NCBI RefSeq assembly: GCF_044891285.1
Contig: NZ_JAUIYO010000010.1
Span: 1 to 64,000 of the forward strand
Source: Pseudobacillus lumedeiriae
GTDB taxonomy: Bacteria > Bacillota > Bacilli > Bacillales > Domibacillaceae
Direction: 5' to 3'
Length of the DNA stretch: 64,000 nt
Part shown: positions 1-7,558 of the stretch, one piece after another
Layout of the letters: every line of letters begins with the position of its first letter
Position numbering within the stretch: position 1 is the first letter of the stretch
Program-made: the position numbers and the translations under genes
The notes under the pieces: generated by a model
Database searches by the model: none
Told to the model about the DNA's origin: nothing
Seen by the model: only the letters and a program-made list of their open reading frames with translations

Positions 1-140
1 CCGCTTTCAATCTGCCAGTTCACTAAACTTTTAAATGTTTCAATATCTAAACTTTCATCCTGCTTGAAAGGTGTAATAACCGGTGCAATCGACCCTTTTA
101 ATTTTTCTTTTGCCGCTTGAACTTTTGCCAGTTTTGACAT
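1..140 (-). CDS. Dihydrodipicolinate synthase family protein, 5' end only
   Basis: The gene is cut by the left edge, leaving the first 46 codons from an ATG at 140. The start is preceded by GGGAGAG at a good distance. The N-terminus contains GSIAPVITPF followed by LVNWQIESG, the first beta strand and helix typical of the DapA/NanA class I aldolase superfamily (Schiff-base lyases acting on pyruvate or 2-oxo acids). The catalytic Lys and Tyr lie beyond the window, so substrate cannot be told. An FCD-type GntR regulator sits immediately upstream on the same strand, an arrangement common for sugar-acid or 2-oxo-acid catabolic aldolases rather than for biosynthetic dapA, which usually sits in a lysine operon. 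A catabolic role is therefore inference. Family assignment is fairly safe. Confidence 0.8.
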   Translation of the reverse strand, partial: MSKLAKVQAAKEKLKGSIAPVITPFKQDESLDIETFKSLVNWQIES

Positions 141-241
141 GTCTCATTCTCTCCCTTTTATTAGAATTAATTTTATTTTCTGACTATTTTCGATAAAAAA
201 ATTTATTTTTTATGAAATAAATTTTTTCTTTATCTGACTAA

Positions 242-895
242 TTAAAATTCTCTCTCCTGAAATGCGACAATAGTATTCATCTTATGATCCCTAGCTAACG
301 TTTCAATCCCGTTTAAAGATGCTTTTTCCTTTAAAAGCTGAATAATTTGGTAGTGTTCTCTTATTGATTCAAGAGCACGTTTTGGAACAAAGGTAAATAT
401 CGATCGACGAACGCGATCCACCCTCTGTTGTATTTGGCGAATTTCTTCTTTTAAAAATTGATTCCCGCATTCCTCATAGATAATGGAGTGAAATTGGTAG
501 TTTAATTTTTGAAATTGCTCCAGCTCGAAATTTTTTAATGCCTCCTCCATTTCCATATTGAGTTGATTCAAATTCTTAATTTGTTCCTGCGTGATATTAC
601 GTGAACTTAGAGCAGTAGCGTAACCTTCTAATACAGCTAAAACAGAAAGAGTTTCAACGTATTCAGTTTCATCGATAGCGCTTACTATCGCTCCGCTATA
701 TGGCTTATTTTGAACTAAACCATCCGCTTCAAGCCGCCGAATCGCTTCTCTAACAGGAATTGTACTTAGCCCTAGCTCCTTTGCAATTTGATCAATCACA
801 ATCCGTTTTCCCGGACCGTATTGTCCATCCAGTATCCGAGTTTTTAAAAATTCATAAGCATGTTGAGTTTTATTAATAATTTGTTTTTGTTTCAT
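242..895 (-). CDS. GntR family transcriptional regulator, FCD (FadR) subfamily
   Basis: This 217-residue DNA-binding repressor or activator has the two-part layout of the FadR/FCD group. A winged helix-turn-helix occupies about residues 8-75 (GQYGPGKRIVIDQIAKELGLS, then PVREAIRRLEADGLV). An all-helical FCD ligand domain covers about 85-215, with the metal/acid-binding type pattern around residues 130-180. Family members usually sense organic acids. The gene lies 101 bp upstream of, and co-oriented with, the aldolase-family gene at the left edge, which is its most likely target. A 16-bp palindrome just before the start (912-927) is a plausible autoregulatory operator. The AraC gene upstream is divergent. 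The ligand is unknown. Confidence 0.9.
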   Translation of the reverse strand: MKQKQIINKTQHAYEFLKTRILDGQYGPGKRIVIDQIAKELGLSTIPVREAIRRLEADGLVQNKPYSGAIVSAIDETEYVETLSVLAVLEGYATALSSRNITQEQIKNLNQLNMEMEEALKNFELEQFQKLNYQFHSIIYEECGNQFLKEEIRQIQQRVDRVRRSIFTFVPKRALESIREHYQIIQLLKEKASLNGIETLARDHKMNTIVAFQEREF

Positions 896-911
896 GATTA
901 TATCATATATA

Positions 912-927
912 AAATCATATATGATTT
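912..927. promoter_or_regulatory. 16-bp perfect palindrome, candidate GntR operator
   Basis: AAATCATATATGATTT is a perfect inverted repeat 17 bp upstream of the GntR start. A second, imperfect TGAT-N3-ATCA dyad lies directly at the start codon (about 895-905). Paired short dyads of this size at the promoter of an FCD regulator fit autoregulation. The region is very AT-rich, so chance cannot be excluded. Confidence 0.45.
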
Positions 928-1083
928 CAAATATTTTAAAAAATAAATTGATTCATCGTCTGTAATCTCCCGCCCTTCACCAACTTATTATTGACAATTC
1001 AGATTATTTGTTTTTTATAATTGTATTACACTTTAAAAATATCATTAAAAAGCAGATCCAGCATAGTGCAGTATTAATTATTC

Positions 1084-1103
1084 ATTTGACAAAAATGATT
1101 ATC
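1084..1103 (+). promoter_or_regulatory. Candidate AraC-regulator site upstream of its own gene
   Basis: ATTTGACAAAAATGATTATC differs at only three positions, all transitions, from the 20-mer at 5935-5954 upstream of the symporter/oxygenase operon. It lies about 95 bp before the AraC start. A site shared by the regulator and the nearby operon is what one expects for an AraC target. The remainder of the 301-bp intergenic region (896-1196) holds the palindrome at 912-927 and AT-rich sequence with no gene. Confidence 0.4.
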
Positions 1104-1196
1104 ACTGTCAGAAGAAAATTTTTAACATTAACTAGACCTACCACCAAAACAGACAACTTGTTAGTACAACTTAATCATTGAACAGGGGGATTTTCG

Positions 1197-2087
1197 TTGA
1201 ATTTGAATACATTTAAGACAAAGTATGAATTAAACCAGACTTATTTTCACATACATCGGATCGATGAGAATGTTCGGACCCCCGATTGGAAAATAGAGAA
1301 AACCGATCGCCCATATACTGTCTTTTGGTATGTCATTTCAGGCACAAAAATAGTTAAAATCAACAATGTACAACATGAAGTTCAAAAAGGAGATCTTGTC
1401 GTTTTTCCATCTCAGCTCCCTTTTGAAATATTAGAAATGAACACCCCTGTATCTATGCATCATCTTGAAATAGCAATCGAAAATAAATTAGGTCCCTTCA
1501 ATTTAATGACACTATACAAATTTCCTGCTGTAACTGAATTAACTGATTCTATAAAGTCTAAGAAATTAATTGATTTATGGATGTGGCTTAAAGACGAATG
1601 GACACCGGCAAGAAGAGAGACGCTTTCATCCGAAAACAAAGAATTAAAACTAGCTCTGGAACAAACAATTGATGTACTTCGCTTTAATGCCCTGACCATT
1701 GACTGGTTCGTTGAAGTTTTGACTCTGCTTCGTCCTTATGCAGCCGAAGCCTTCCCGACATTTGACCCGCGCCTGCAGCACCTTTTTTACTTTATCAATG
1801 ATCATCTTGCTGACAAACTAAATTTAAAAGTCTTGGCAAATGAAGTATTTTTAAGCGAAAGTCATTTAAGTCTGCTTTTTAGACAAAACTTGAAAATGTC
1901 TCCAATGGGATATGTAAGAAAAGTACGTATGCAAAAAGCCCGTGAATTACTTTTAACCACTGATCTTCCAATGAAAGAAATTGCAGAATTCATTGGATTT
2001 GACGATCAAAGTCAATTAAGCAGAGCCTTCCGCCAAACCGTCGGAATTAGCCCTGCACAATATCGTCGTAATGGAGATTTTATTTAA
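1197..2087 (+). CDS. AraC family transcriptional regulator
   Basis: The protein has 296 residues. The N-terminal half (about 20-110) is a cupin-type sensing domain, including GDLVVFPSQLPFEI. The C-terminal 100 residues form the double helix-turn-helix of the AraC/XylS family: LKVLANEVFLSESHLSLLFRQ for the first, MKEIAEFIGFDDQSQLSRAF and GISPAQYRR for the second. The start is TTG, supported by AGGGGGA seven bases before it. The gene converges on the Rieske oxygenase operon and shares a bidirectional terminator with it. With no other orphan target nearby, it probably activates that operon; the shared 20-bp motif upstream of both supports this. The effector is unknown, perhaps the aromatic substrate. 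Confidence 0.92.
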   Translation: MNLNTFKTKYELNQTYFHIHRIDENVRTPDWKIEKTDRPYTVFWYVISGTKIVKINNVQHEVQKGDLVVFPSQLPFEILEMNTPVSMHHLEIAIENKLGPFNLMTLYKFPAVTELTDSIKSKKLIDLWMWLKDEWTPARRETLSSENKELKLALEQTIDVLRFNALTIDWFVEVLTLLRPYAAEAFPTFDPRLQHLFYFINDHLADKLNLKVLANEVFLSESHLSLLFRQNLKMSPMGYVRKVRMQKARELLLTTDLPMKEIAEFIGFDDQSQLSRAFRQTVGISPAQYRRNGDFI

Positions 2088-2094
2088 AAACAGC

Positions 2095-2124
2095 AAAAAA
2101 GGAGAGAAGCTTCTCTCCTTTTTT
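2095..2124. terminator. Bidirectional rho-independent terminator
   Basis: This is a 30-bp perfect palindrome: six A, then GGAGAGAAGCTTCTCTCC, then six T. It sits between the AraC gene and the oxygenase beta-subunit gene, which converge, and gives a U-tract on both strands. Confidence 0.92.
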
Positions 2125-2125
2125 G

Positions 2126-2641
2126 TTACAGAAACATACTCAAGTTCATGACAGTCAAAACAGACTGGTCTGGATAAATGGTACGTTCAGCAATTTCCCA
2201 ACCTCCATCCACTTTCCGGACCACGTCTTCCCGTTCACCGAACAGTTCTTCCGTGTTTAATTCTGAAGCTCTGCTCCGCTTAAATAGAAAATAACTTCTG
2301 ACTTTATATTCATCGGGCCTGCTGCCTTGTTCAATCATCACATTGCTAATAAAATGCCGCTGTCTTGGGGCAGGATCTTCCACCCAAGCTGATTTCGTAT
2401 ACAGTCTTTCTACCTTCATCGTAATGTCTTTTTTTGAGTCTGTAAAATACGTCATTTCATCATTTATATTAGATCCCATCTTATTTTGGACTGTCACTCG
2501 TAATGGCATAACATATTTGATATCTTCTGAAAGCAGGCCAAGCCATTCCCGGTATTGACGATGATCTAGTAAATAGGCTTCTTTATAGAGGAATTGCGTA
2601 ATCTCATTCTGTAATCCTGTATTCAATAATTCAATATTCAC
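2126..2641 (-). CDS. Aromatic-ring-hydroxylating dioxygenase, beta subunit
   Basis: This 171-residue protein belongs to the SnoaL-like/NTF2 fold small-subunit family (ring_hydroxyl_B). It has an N-terminal helix (ITQFLYKEAYLLDHRQYREWL), the strand YVMPLRV and the conserved C-terminal segment with RSYFLFKRSR and EIAERTIYPDQSVL. It packs against the alpha subunit in the oxygenase hexamer and has a structural role. The start is GTG with AGGAGTG upstream. Its first 11 bases overlap the end of the alpha-subunit gene, so translation is probably coupled. No ferredoxin or reductase gene is seen in the operon, so electron transfer partners must be encoded elsewhere. Confidence 0.9.
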   Translation of the reverse strand: MNIELLNTGLQNEITQFLYKEAYLLDHRQYREWLGLLSEDIKYVMPLRVTVQNKMGSNINDEMTYFTDSKKDITMKVERLYTKSAWVEDPAPRQRHFISNVMIEQGSRPDEYKVRSYFLFKRSRASELNTEELFGEREDVVRKVDGGWEIAERTIYPDQSVLTVMNLSMFL

Positions 2642-3968
2642 CGACTTTCACTCCTGACTCTTTCGTAATAAGTTCTAACCAATATTGATGCATACTTCTC
2701 GCAACGTGATCGGTATAACACGTTGGATAAGCAATGCCCGGCCCCGGAAAATGTTCATCCGGCTCTATATGATCCAATCCCATCAAATAATTGGCTACAT
2801 TGTTATAGCTTAGTTTTCTATCTCTTGCCATTCGTCCCTGACTTGCTTCAACAATACGGGCCAAGTTTTCCGTATCGTCTTGTTCTAAGGTTCCCGCTGC
2901 TCCAAATGTTGCAAGAAATCCTTTATATGACTTTTCTTTGTATTCCTCTGGAAGTGCTTTATCAATCATATACCATACCCAAACTTCCACTTTATCTGGA
3001 CCTATTGGCCGCCATACGCGAAATTGAAGATGATTATGCCTTGTCCCCTCTGACCCGCTGCAAGAGCTTAAAAATGACAAATTCGGGAATACACCGCCAA
3101 CAAAATTCGTTACTTTCGAGAAAACATCCAGTTGTTCTTTATTCAAATTCTTCTCAAACATCGGCCACATGGACTCAGGCATCCCCTGATACTTATTAGC
3201 CGACTTCCCAGTGGCTGAAGTGATTACATTAATCCCATGTCCGTTTGATAAAACGACTTGATGACCATATGATGCATATAAAGGATCGGTTGGTGTCAGC
3301 TTCATTTCCACAGCAGATCGATGGGTCGTTTGAACATGATAAGGATCAGCCTCAAAGTTTTCACTTGTCATTTTCCAGTTCGCCTTCACAACCCAGCGCT
3401 GCGGCAAACCTCTAACTTCCATCCCTCCATCGCTGCGGCCAAGCATAATATCAAAATACCATTTCATTTCACCTAAGTATTCTTCTAGAGACATAGCATT
3501 TGGATCAAAGCTCCCAAAGATCATCCCCTGATAGCTTTCCACACGAGGAACTGGACGAAGCCCCCATTCACTTTTGTCCATCTTTTCTCCGTACACCTTA
3601 TTGCCTGCGACAATCCCGATCAGTTCACCATCAAGATTGTAACTCCAGCCATGATATGGACAGGTATGTGTTTTCTTATTCCCATAATCCTCTGTACATA
3701 GACGGGTTCCTCTATGAGTACAAGAATTCAAGAAAGCTTTAATTTCCCCATTCTTGCTTTTCTGTAAAAGAATTGGATCATCGGCCATCATTCTCGTTAT
3801 AAAGCTCCCAGGCTCTTTCAATTCCGATTCATGCCCTAAAAACAGCCACGTCCTACCAAATATTTTTTCTTGTTCCAGTTCATATATTTCGGGATCTGTC
3901 ACTGCCCACTGAGGAAAATGCCCTTCTGCTATATTTTCTTTAATTTGCTGTAACTCTTCTGCTTTCAT
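2631..3968 (-). CDS. Aromatic-ring-hydroxylating (Rieske) dioxygenase, alpha subunit
   Basis: This is the catalytic subunit of a two-component-type Rieske non-heme iron oxygenase, which inserts O2 into an aromatic or related ring. The Rieske [2Fe-2S] ligands are plain: C-T-H-RGT at about residue 85 and C-P-Y-H-GW about 17 residues later. The mononuclear iron site follows in SENFEADPYHVQTTHR, giving the two histidines. Length, about 445 residues, is normal for the family. Two starts are possible: ATG at 3968 (chosen; GGGAGG lies 12 bases upstream) or TTG at 3980, which abuts that Shine-Dalgarno directly and is less likely. It lies 114 bp after the symporter gene and overlaps the beta subunit. 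The substrate, perhaps an aromatic carboxylate brought in by the symporter, is inference. Confidence 0.92.
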   Translation of the reverse strand: MKAEELQQIKENIAEGHFPQWAVTDPEIYELEQEKIFGRTWLFLGHESELKEPGSFITRMMADDPILLQKSKNGEIKAFLNSCTHRGTRLCTEDYGNKKTHTCPYHGWSYNLDGELIGIVAGNKVYGEKMDKSEWGLRPVPRVESYQGMIFGSFDPNAMSLEEYLGEMKWYFDIMLGRSDGGMEVRGLPQRWVVKANWKMTSENFEADPYHVQTTHRSAVEMKLTPTDPLYASYGHQVVLSNGHGINVITSATGKSANKYQGMPESMWPMFEKNLNKEQLDVFSKVTNFVGGVFPNLSFLSSCSGSEGTRHNHLQFRVWRPIGPDKVEVWVWYMIDKALPEEYKEKSYKGFLATFGAAGTLEQDDTENLARIVEASQGRMARDRKLSYNNVANYLMGLDHIEPDEHFPGPGIAYPTCYTDHVARSMHQYWLELITKESGVKVGEY

Positions 3969-4082
3969 CCTTTCACTCAACCTCCCAATATGTTTCGTTT
4001 GACACTTCTTATTATTTACTTATTGTTCTTAACACCATTTCTAGATCGTAAACAAAATCTACTGGGGATAGCCGCTTGAAGA

Positions 4083-5663
4083 TTATCCCACTTCACTCGC
4101 TTTAGACGCATCCATTTCATTTGATCTTGTCTTAGTCATTAAACTTACAACGATAAAAATGACAGCCGAAAGCGGAAGTGCATAAAACAAAGGATCGATA
4201 TGCGTCAATGGATAAATAGATAATGTGTTCTTGCCGAAGAGCACTTTGGATAGACCAATGGCTGCTGCTTCTTTTTCATGAAGGAATAGAAATCCAATAA
4301 TACTTACTAGAAAGCCGGCAATCATACTGGCTTGTGCCCCTTGTTTCGTCGAACCCTTCCAATAAAAAGCACCGATCATTGTCGGCAGGAAACCTGCAGC
4401 GCAAATCCCAAACCAAAATGCAGTCGCCTGTGCAATAATTCCGCCCGGCAAAATATACGATAAGATCACAGCAGCCACTACCCCAATGATGACTCCAATT
4501 CGCGAACCATCTATTCCTAAAACTGATTTAATTCCAAAGTTCTTTAAAATATCCTCACCGAATGCTGATCCTTGAAGATGAATAAGTGAGCTAATTGTAG
4601 ATATAGCCGCTGATAAAAGAGTTAACGTAAATAAATAAACAAACCATTCCGGCATTAAAGCACTAATAAACATTGGAATAATAACATCAACATTCCCATT
4701 AGCGTTGCTTAAAGATATTTCACCGGATGTATTGTAAAAATACAGATTGCTGATTGGACCAATCATGAAAGCGGCACCAGTCATAAAGAAAATAAAAACA
4801 CCACCGACTAGCACAGAACGGTAAAGGGCATTGTTGTCCTTCACAGTCATAAAGCGCATAGTCAATTGGGGCTGTGCAAGTACACCTATCCCCACTCCCA
4901 TAATGATCGTACTGACAAGACTCCACCAAATCGGTGAACCCGTTTCTGGCATAGCTGTCCATCCACGATGCCCCTGTTCAACAAGTGCTTCCGGAATCAT
5001 ATTTTTTAAAGAGCTTAGACCGTTATGCCCTTCCATCACACCGCCTACCGCCTGATAACTCATAAACAGGAAAACAGCCATACCTATTAACATCACAACA
5101 GCGGCAAAAGCATCCGTATACATAACGGCTTTAATACCTCCGCCTATTACGTAAAACCCTACGATAATAGCAAGAATAAGCAAGCCAGCATTATAATTCA
5201 GACCGAGTGTCTCCTGAAGGAATCTTCCTCCTCCTACTAGCACAATACTCGTGTAAGCCGGCATAAAAAGAAAAATAACAGCACCTGAGAATACAGTAAT
5301 GAACTTAGAGTGATAGCGCTTACCTAATAGATCAGAAAATGTATGAGCTCCTAAATCAGCAGATGATTTTCTAATCCGTGTACCGAAGAGAGCGAAAGCA
5401 ATAAATACACCAAGAAAAATATTTAAGCATGCAAGCCACATCAATCCAAAACCATACATAGCAGCTACACCGCCAAAACCAATTAATGAAGCTGTACTTG
5501 TAAAGGTAGCCCCGTAAGAAAGGGCCATAATGACAGGATGTGTATCACGGCCTCCCACTAAATAATCCGCTTCCGTTCTCGTCTTTTTGTAGCCATAATA
5601 GGCAAGTCCTGACATAAGGGAAAGATACAAAATAAGCAGCGGAATTAATACGGCAAAATTCAT
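4083..5663 (-). CDS. Sodium:solute symporter (SSS family)
   Basis: A 526-residue inner-membrane carrier with about 13 transmembrane segments. The SSS hallmarks are the N-terminal DYLVGGRDTHPVIMALSYGATF and, at about residues 160-180, GGGIKAVMYTDAFAAVVM, which lines the sodium and substrate path. It couples uptake of a small organic solute, often a monocarboxylate, to sodium. The start ATG overlaps the stop of the accessory peptide gene (ATGA), and the Rieske oxygenase genes follow. The operon order therefore suggests import then oxidation of one substrate. A close paralogue with its own accessory peptide lies at 29362-30942. Confidence 0.92.
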   Translation of the reverse strand: MNFAVLIPLLILYLSLMSGLAYYGYKKTRTEADYLVGGRDTHPVIMALSYGATFTSTASLIGFGGVAAMYGFGLMWLACLNIFLGVFIAFALFGTRIRKSSADLGAHTFSDLLGKRYHSKFITVFSGAVIFLFMPAYTSIVLVGGGRFLQETLGLNYNAGLLILAIIVGFYVIGGGIKAVMYTDAFAAVVMLIGMAVFLFMSYQAVGGVMEGHNGLSSLKNMIPEALVEQGHRGWTAMPETGSPIWWSLVSTIIMGVGIGVLAQPQLTMRFMTVKDNNALYRSVLVGGVFIFFMTGAAFMIGPISNLYFYNTSGEISLSNANGNVDVIIPMFISALMPEWFVYLFTLTLLSAAISTISSLIHLQGSAFGEDILKNFGIKSVLGIDGSRIGVIIGVVAAVILSYILPGGIIAQATAFWFGICAAGFLPTMIGAFYWKGSTKQGAQASMIAGFLVSIIGFLFLHEKEAAAIGLSKVLFGKNTLSIYPLTHIDPLFYALPLSAVIFIVVSLMTKTRSNEMDASKASEVG

Positions 5664-5782
5664 TCAGATTCCTCCTTTCCTCGATTCCACATAACCAAAC
5701 CGAATATGACACAGCCTGCCATGGATAAAACTGTAGCGATCCACGCTAACGCAATTGTGACATCTTCCATCCCCAACACCAT
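5660..5782 (-). CDS. Symporter small accessory protein (40 aa)
   Basis: This tiny gene encodes MVLGMEDVTIALAWIATVLS followed by a hydrophobic stretch ending in MWNRGKEESE: one transmembrane helix with a charged C-terminal tail. The start ATG at 5782 has GAGGGGG six to seven bases upstream. The stop overlaps the symporter start by the ATGA arrangement, so the two are translationally coupled. Small single-helix partners of this kind precede many SSS genes and are thought to help assembly or stability. The same gene pair recurs at 30948-31064, where GMEDP, LSMAGCV and MWNRG are conserved. That independent duplication strongly supports it being real. Confidence 0.85.
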   Translation of the reverse strand: MVLGMEDVTIALAWIATVLSMAGCVIFGLVMWNRGKEESE

Positions 5783-5934
5783 CACCGTTCCCCCTCATTT
5801 GTAAAGTGCTCATTCAAAATACAGGTTGCAAAGAAAACATTTGAAGCACCTCATATTTTTAATAATTCAAAATATACTGTAAACTAACGATATCACGGTA
5901 AAATAAGTCAAACAATGACATAGTCTATTAGTTA

Positions 5935-5954
5935 TTTGACGAAAATAATTATTC
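5935..5954 (+). promoter_or_regulatory. Candidate AraC-regulator site upstream of symporter/oxygenase operon
   Basis: ATTTGACGAAAATAATTATT matches the site at 1084-1103 at 17 of 20 positions. It lies about 155 bp upstream of the accessory peptide gene. Between it and the gene, no promoter with a good -35 hexamer is seen, which would suit an activator-dependent promoter. The rest of 5783-6088 holds only this promoter region and a terminator. Confidence 0.4.
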
Positions 5955-6021
5955 ATTTTTTGAAAGATTAACATCCCTATATTCAATGAGAGTTTTCTCT
6001 GATAGCCATGAACAAAAAAAT

Positions 6022-6047
6022 ACCCTCTCAACTTTTTGAAAGAGGGT
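6022..6047 (-). terminator. Rho-independent terminator after the amidase gene
   Basis: ACCCTCT and AGAGGGT form the stem, with a 12-base spacer. On the minus strand it is followed by TATTTTTTT. It ends the amidase-containing operon and shields the symporter operon downstream. Confidence 0.85.
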
Positions 6048-6088
6048 TTCATTCATTTAACGCTTATGGCGGATAGCTTAGCTAATTT

Positions 6089-7534
6089 TTATTGAACTTG
6101 TAGTATTGCTAGTGGAAGTTTCTCATTCCATGGGCAAGCTTGTTCTAGCTGTCCAGCAAGCTTAAATAGTGTTGATTCATCAGCAAAGCAGCCGGCAAAT
6201 TGCATTCCAATTGGAAGACCCGAACGACTCCAGCCAAGCGGCAGGGAAACAGCGGGCTGACCGGTTGTATTAAATAGACGAGTAAATGGAAAATAGTTAA
6301 ATATTCTTTTACCAAATGTCTGCATATCACTCCCTGGTGCATTCATATCAAGCTCACCGATCAACGGCGGGAGTTGAGCAGCCGTCGGTGTAAGCAGCAC
6401 ATCATAATTCGTAAAGAACTCTCCTACGGACCTTGAAATTATATTCTGGATTTGAAATGCCTCTAATAGTTCAGTAGCCTTTAGGCTTTGACCAATTTGA
6501 TAGGCAGACCAAATAGCAGTTTCAAGATTTTCCTCAGAAGGAATGCGATTGAGTTTAGCAGCAGCTTGGTTAATTGAGCTCGTTGTATAAGCCGCTTTAA
6601 TGCGCAGTGCAGCAAGAGAGTGCCGTTCCTCATCAACGGCTGGGGAAGCTTCAATCATTTCGTGTCCCAAATCTTCACAAAGCTTTACTGTTTGATGGAG
6701 AACACGTAGCACTTCCTCATTCACAGGAGCATCGTTTTGCGGATGCGCCGACCATGCAATCCGAAGGCGTCGCGGAGGGCTATGGATTTCTTGGCTATAT
6801 GGTCTTTTTGCCCGCTCTGCCCATGCATAACAGCCAACATCAGGTCCACTTACATAATCAAGCAATACAGCAGTATCTCGGATGCTTCGGGTAATGGCGA
6901 AGCTGGCAGAGCGGCCGTATGCTGGTTCGGCTGCATTTGGCCCAGTTGGCACGCGCCCCCGTGTCGGCTTAAAGCCAATTAGTCCATTATACGAAGCTGG
7001 CACACGAATGGAGCCTGCCCCATCATTTGCATGTGCAATCGGAACAATCCCTGCTGCTACAGCAGCGGCAGCGCCTCCACTAGAACCTCCGGCACTACGC
7101 TCTATATCCCATGGATTTCGTGTAGGACCATGGAGGACAGACTCAGTAGTAAAATTATACCCAAATTCAGGTGTTGTCGTTGTTCCCACAGTTACTAATC
7201 CTGCTTTTTTAAACCTTCTCATTAACTCATCATCATTTGCTGATACTAAGCCATCAAGTAAACGGCTGCCACTGCTTATGGGCACTCCTGCAGCTTGTAT
7301 GCCTAATTCCTTAATAAGAAAGGGAACACCTGTAAAAGGTCCATTAGGCAATCCCCTCTCTATTTCCTGATCCGATTGCTCAACTAAAGTTTGCACAACA
7401 GCATTAATCGCTGGATTTAATCTTTTAACCCCTTCCAAAGCAGCTTCTGTTAATTCTTTCGGAGTTACTTCTTTCTTATTAACCAATTCAGCCAGTCCTG
7501 TAGCATCATACCGCGAATATTCAGTGAAATTCAT
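6089..7534 (-). CDS. Amidase (amidase signature family)
   Basis: A 481-residue cytoplasmic amidohydrolase of the amidase-signature superfamily, which hydrolyses amide bonds through a Ser-cisSer-Lys triad. The Lys lies in FLIKELG at about residue 75. The glycine-serine signature follows (SAGGSSGGAAAAVAAG, about residues 148-163), then the cis-Ser and nucleophile region GAGSIRVPASYNGLIGFKP. Length is typical. The start ATG has AAGGAGTGGAG upstream, and the gene begins 24 bp after the TRAP permease, so it is very likely co-transcribed with it and acts on the imported compound. The family is broad (amides, nitrile-derived amides, peptides, carbamates), so the substrate is unknown. It is unlikely to be GatA, as no gatC or gatB is present. 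Confidence 0.9.
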   Translation of the reverse strand: MNFTEYSRYDATGLAELVNKKEVTPKELTEAALEGVKRLNPAINAVVQTLVEQSDQEIERGLPNGPFTGVPFLIKELGIQAAGVPISSGSRLLDGLVSANDDELMRRFKKAGLVTVGTTTTPEFGYNFTTESVLHGPTRNPWDIERSAGGSSGGAAAAVAAGIVPIAHANDGAGSIRVPASYNGLIGFKPTRGRVPTGPNAAEPAYGRSASFAITRSIRDTAVLLDYVSGPDVGCYAWAERAKRPYSQEIHSPPRRLRIAWSAHPQNDAPVNEEVLRVLHQTVKLCEDLGHEMIEASPAVDEERHSLAALRIKAAYTTSSINQAAAKLNRIPSEENLETAIWSAYQIGQSLKATELLEAFQIQNIISRSVGEFFTNYDVLLTPTAAQLPPLIGELDMNAPGSDMQTFGKRIFNYFPFTRLFNTTGQPAVSLPLGWSRSGLPIGMQFAGCFADESTLFKLAGQLEQACPWNEKLPLAILQVQ

Positions 7535-7558
7535 TTTACTCCACTCCTTGCTTACTCA

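Noticed and set aside
1092..1108. Fur box upstream of the AraC gene (AATGATTATCAC)
   Set aside because: Only a short half resembles a Fur site; the longer match to 5935-5954 is a better explanation, and no iron genes are nearby.
6607..7370. Long plus-strand frames opposite the amidase gene
   Set aside because: They are antisense to a well-supported gene and have biased composition expected of a shadow frame.
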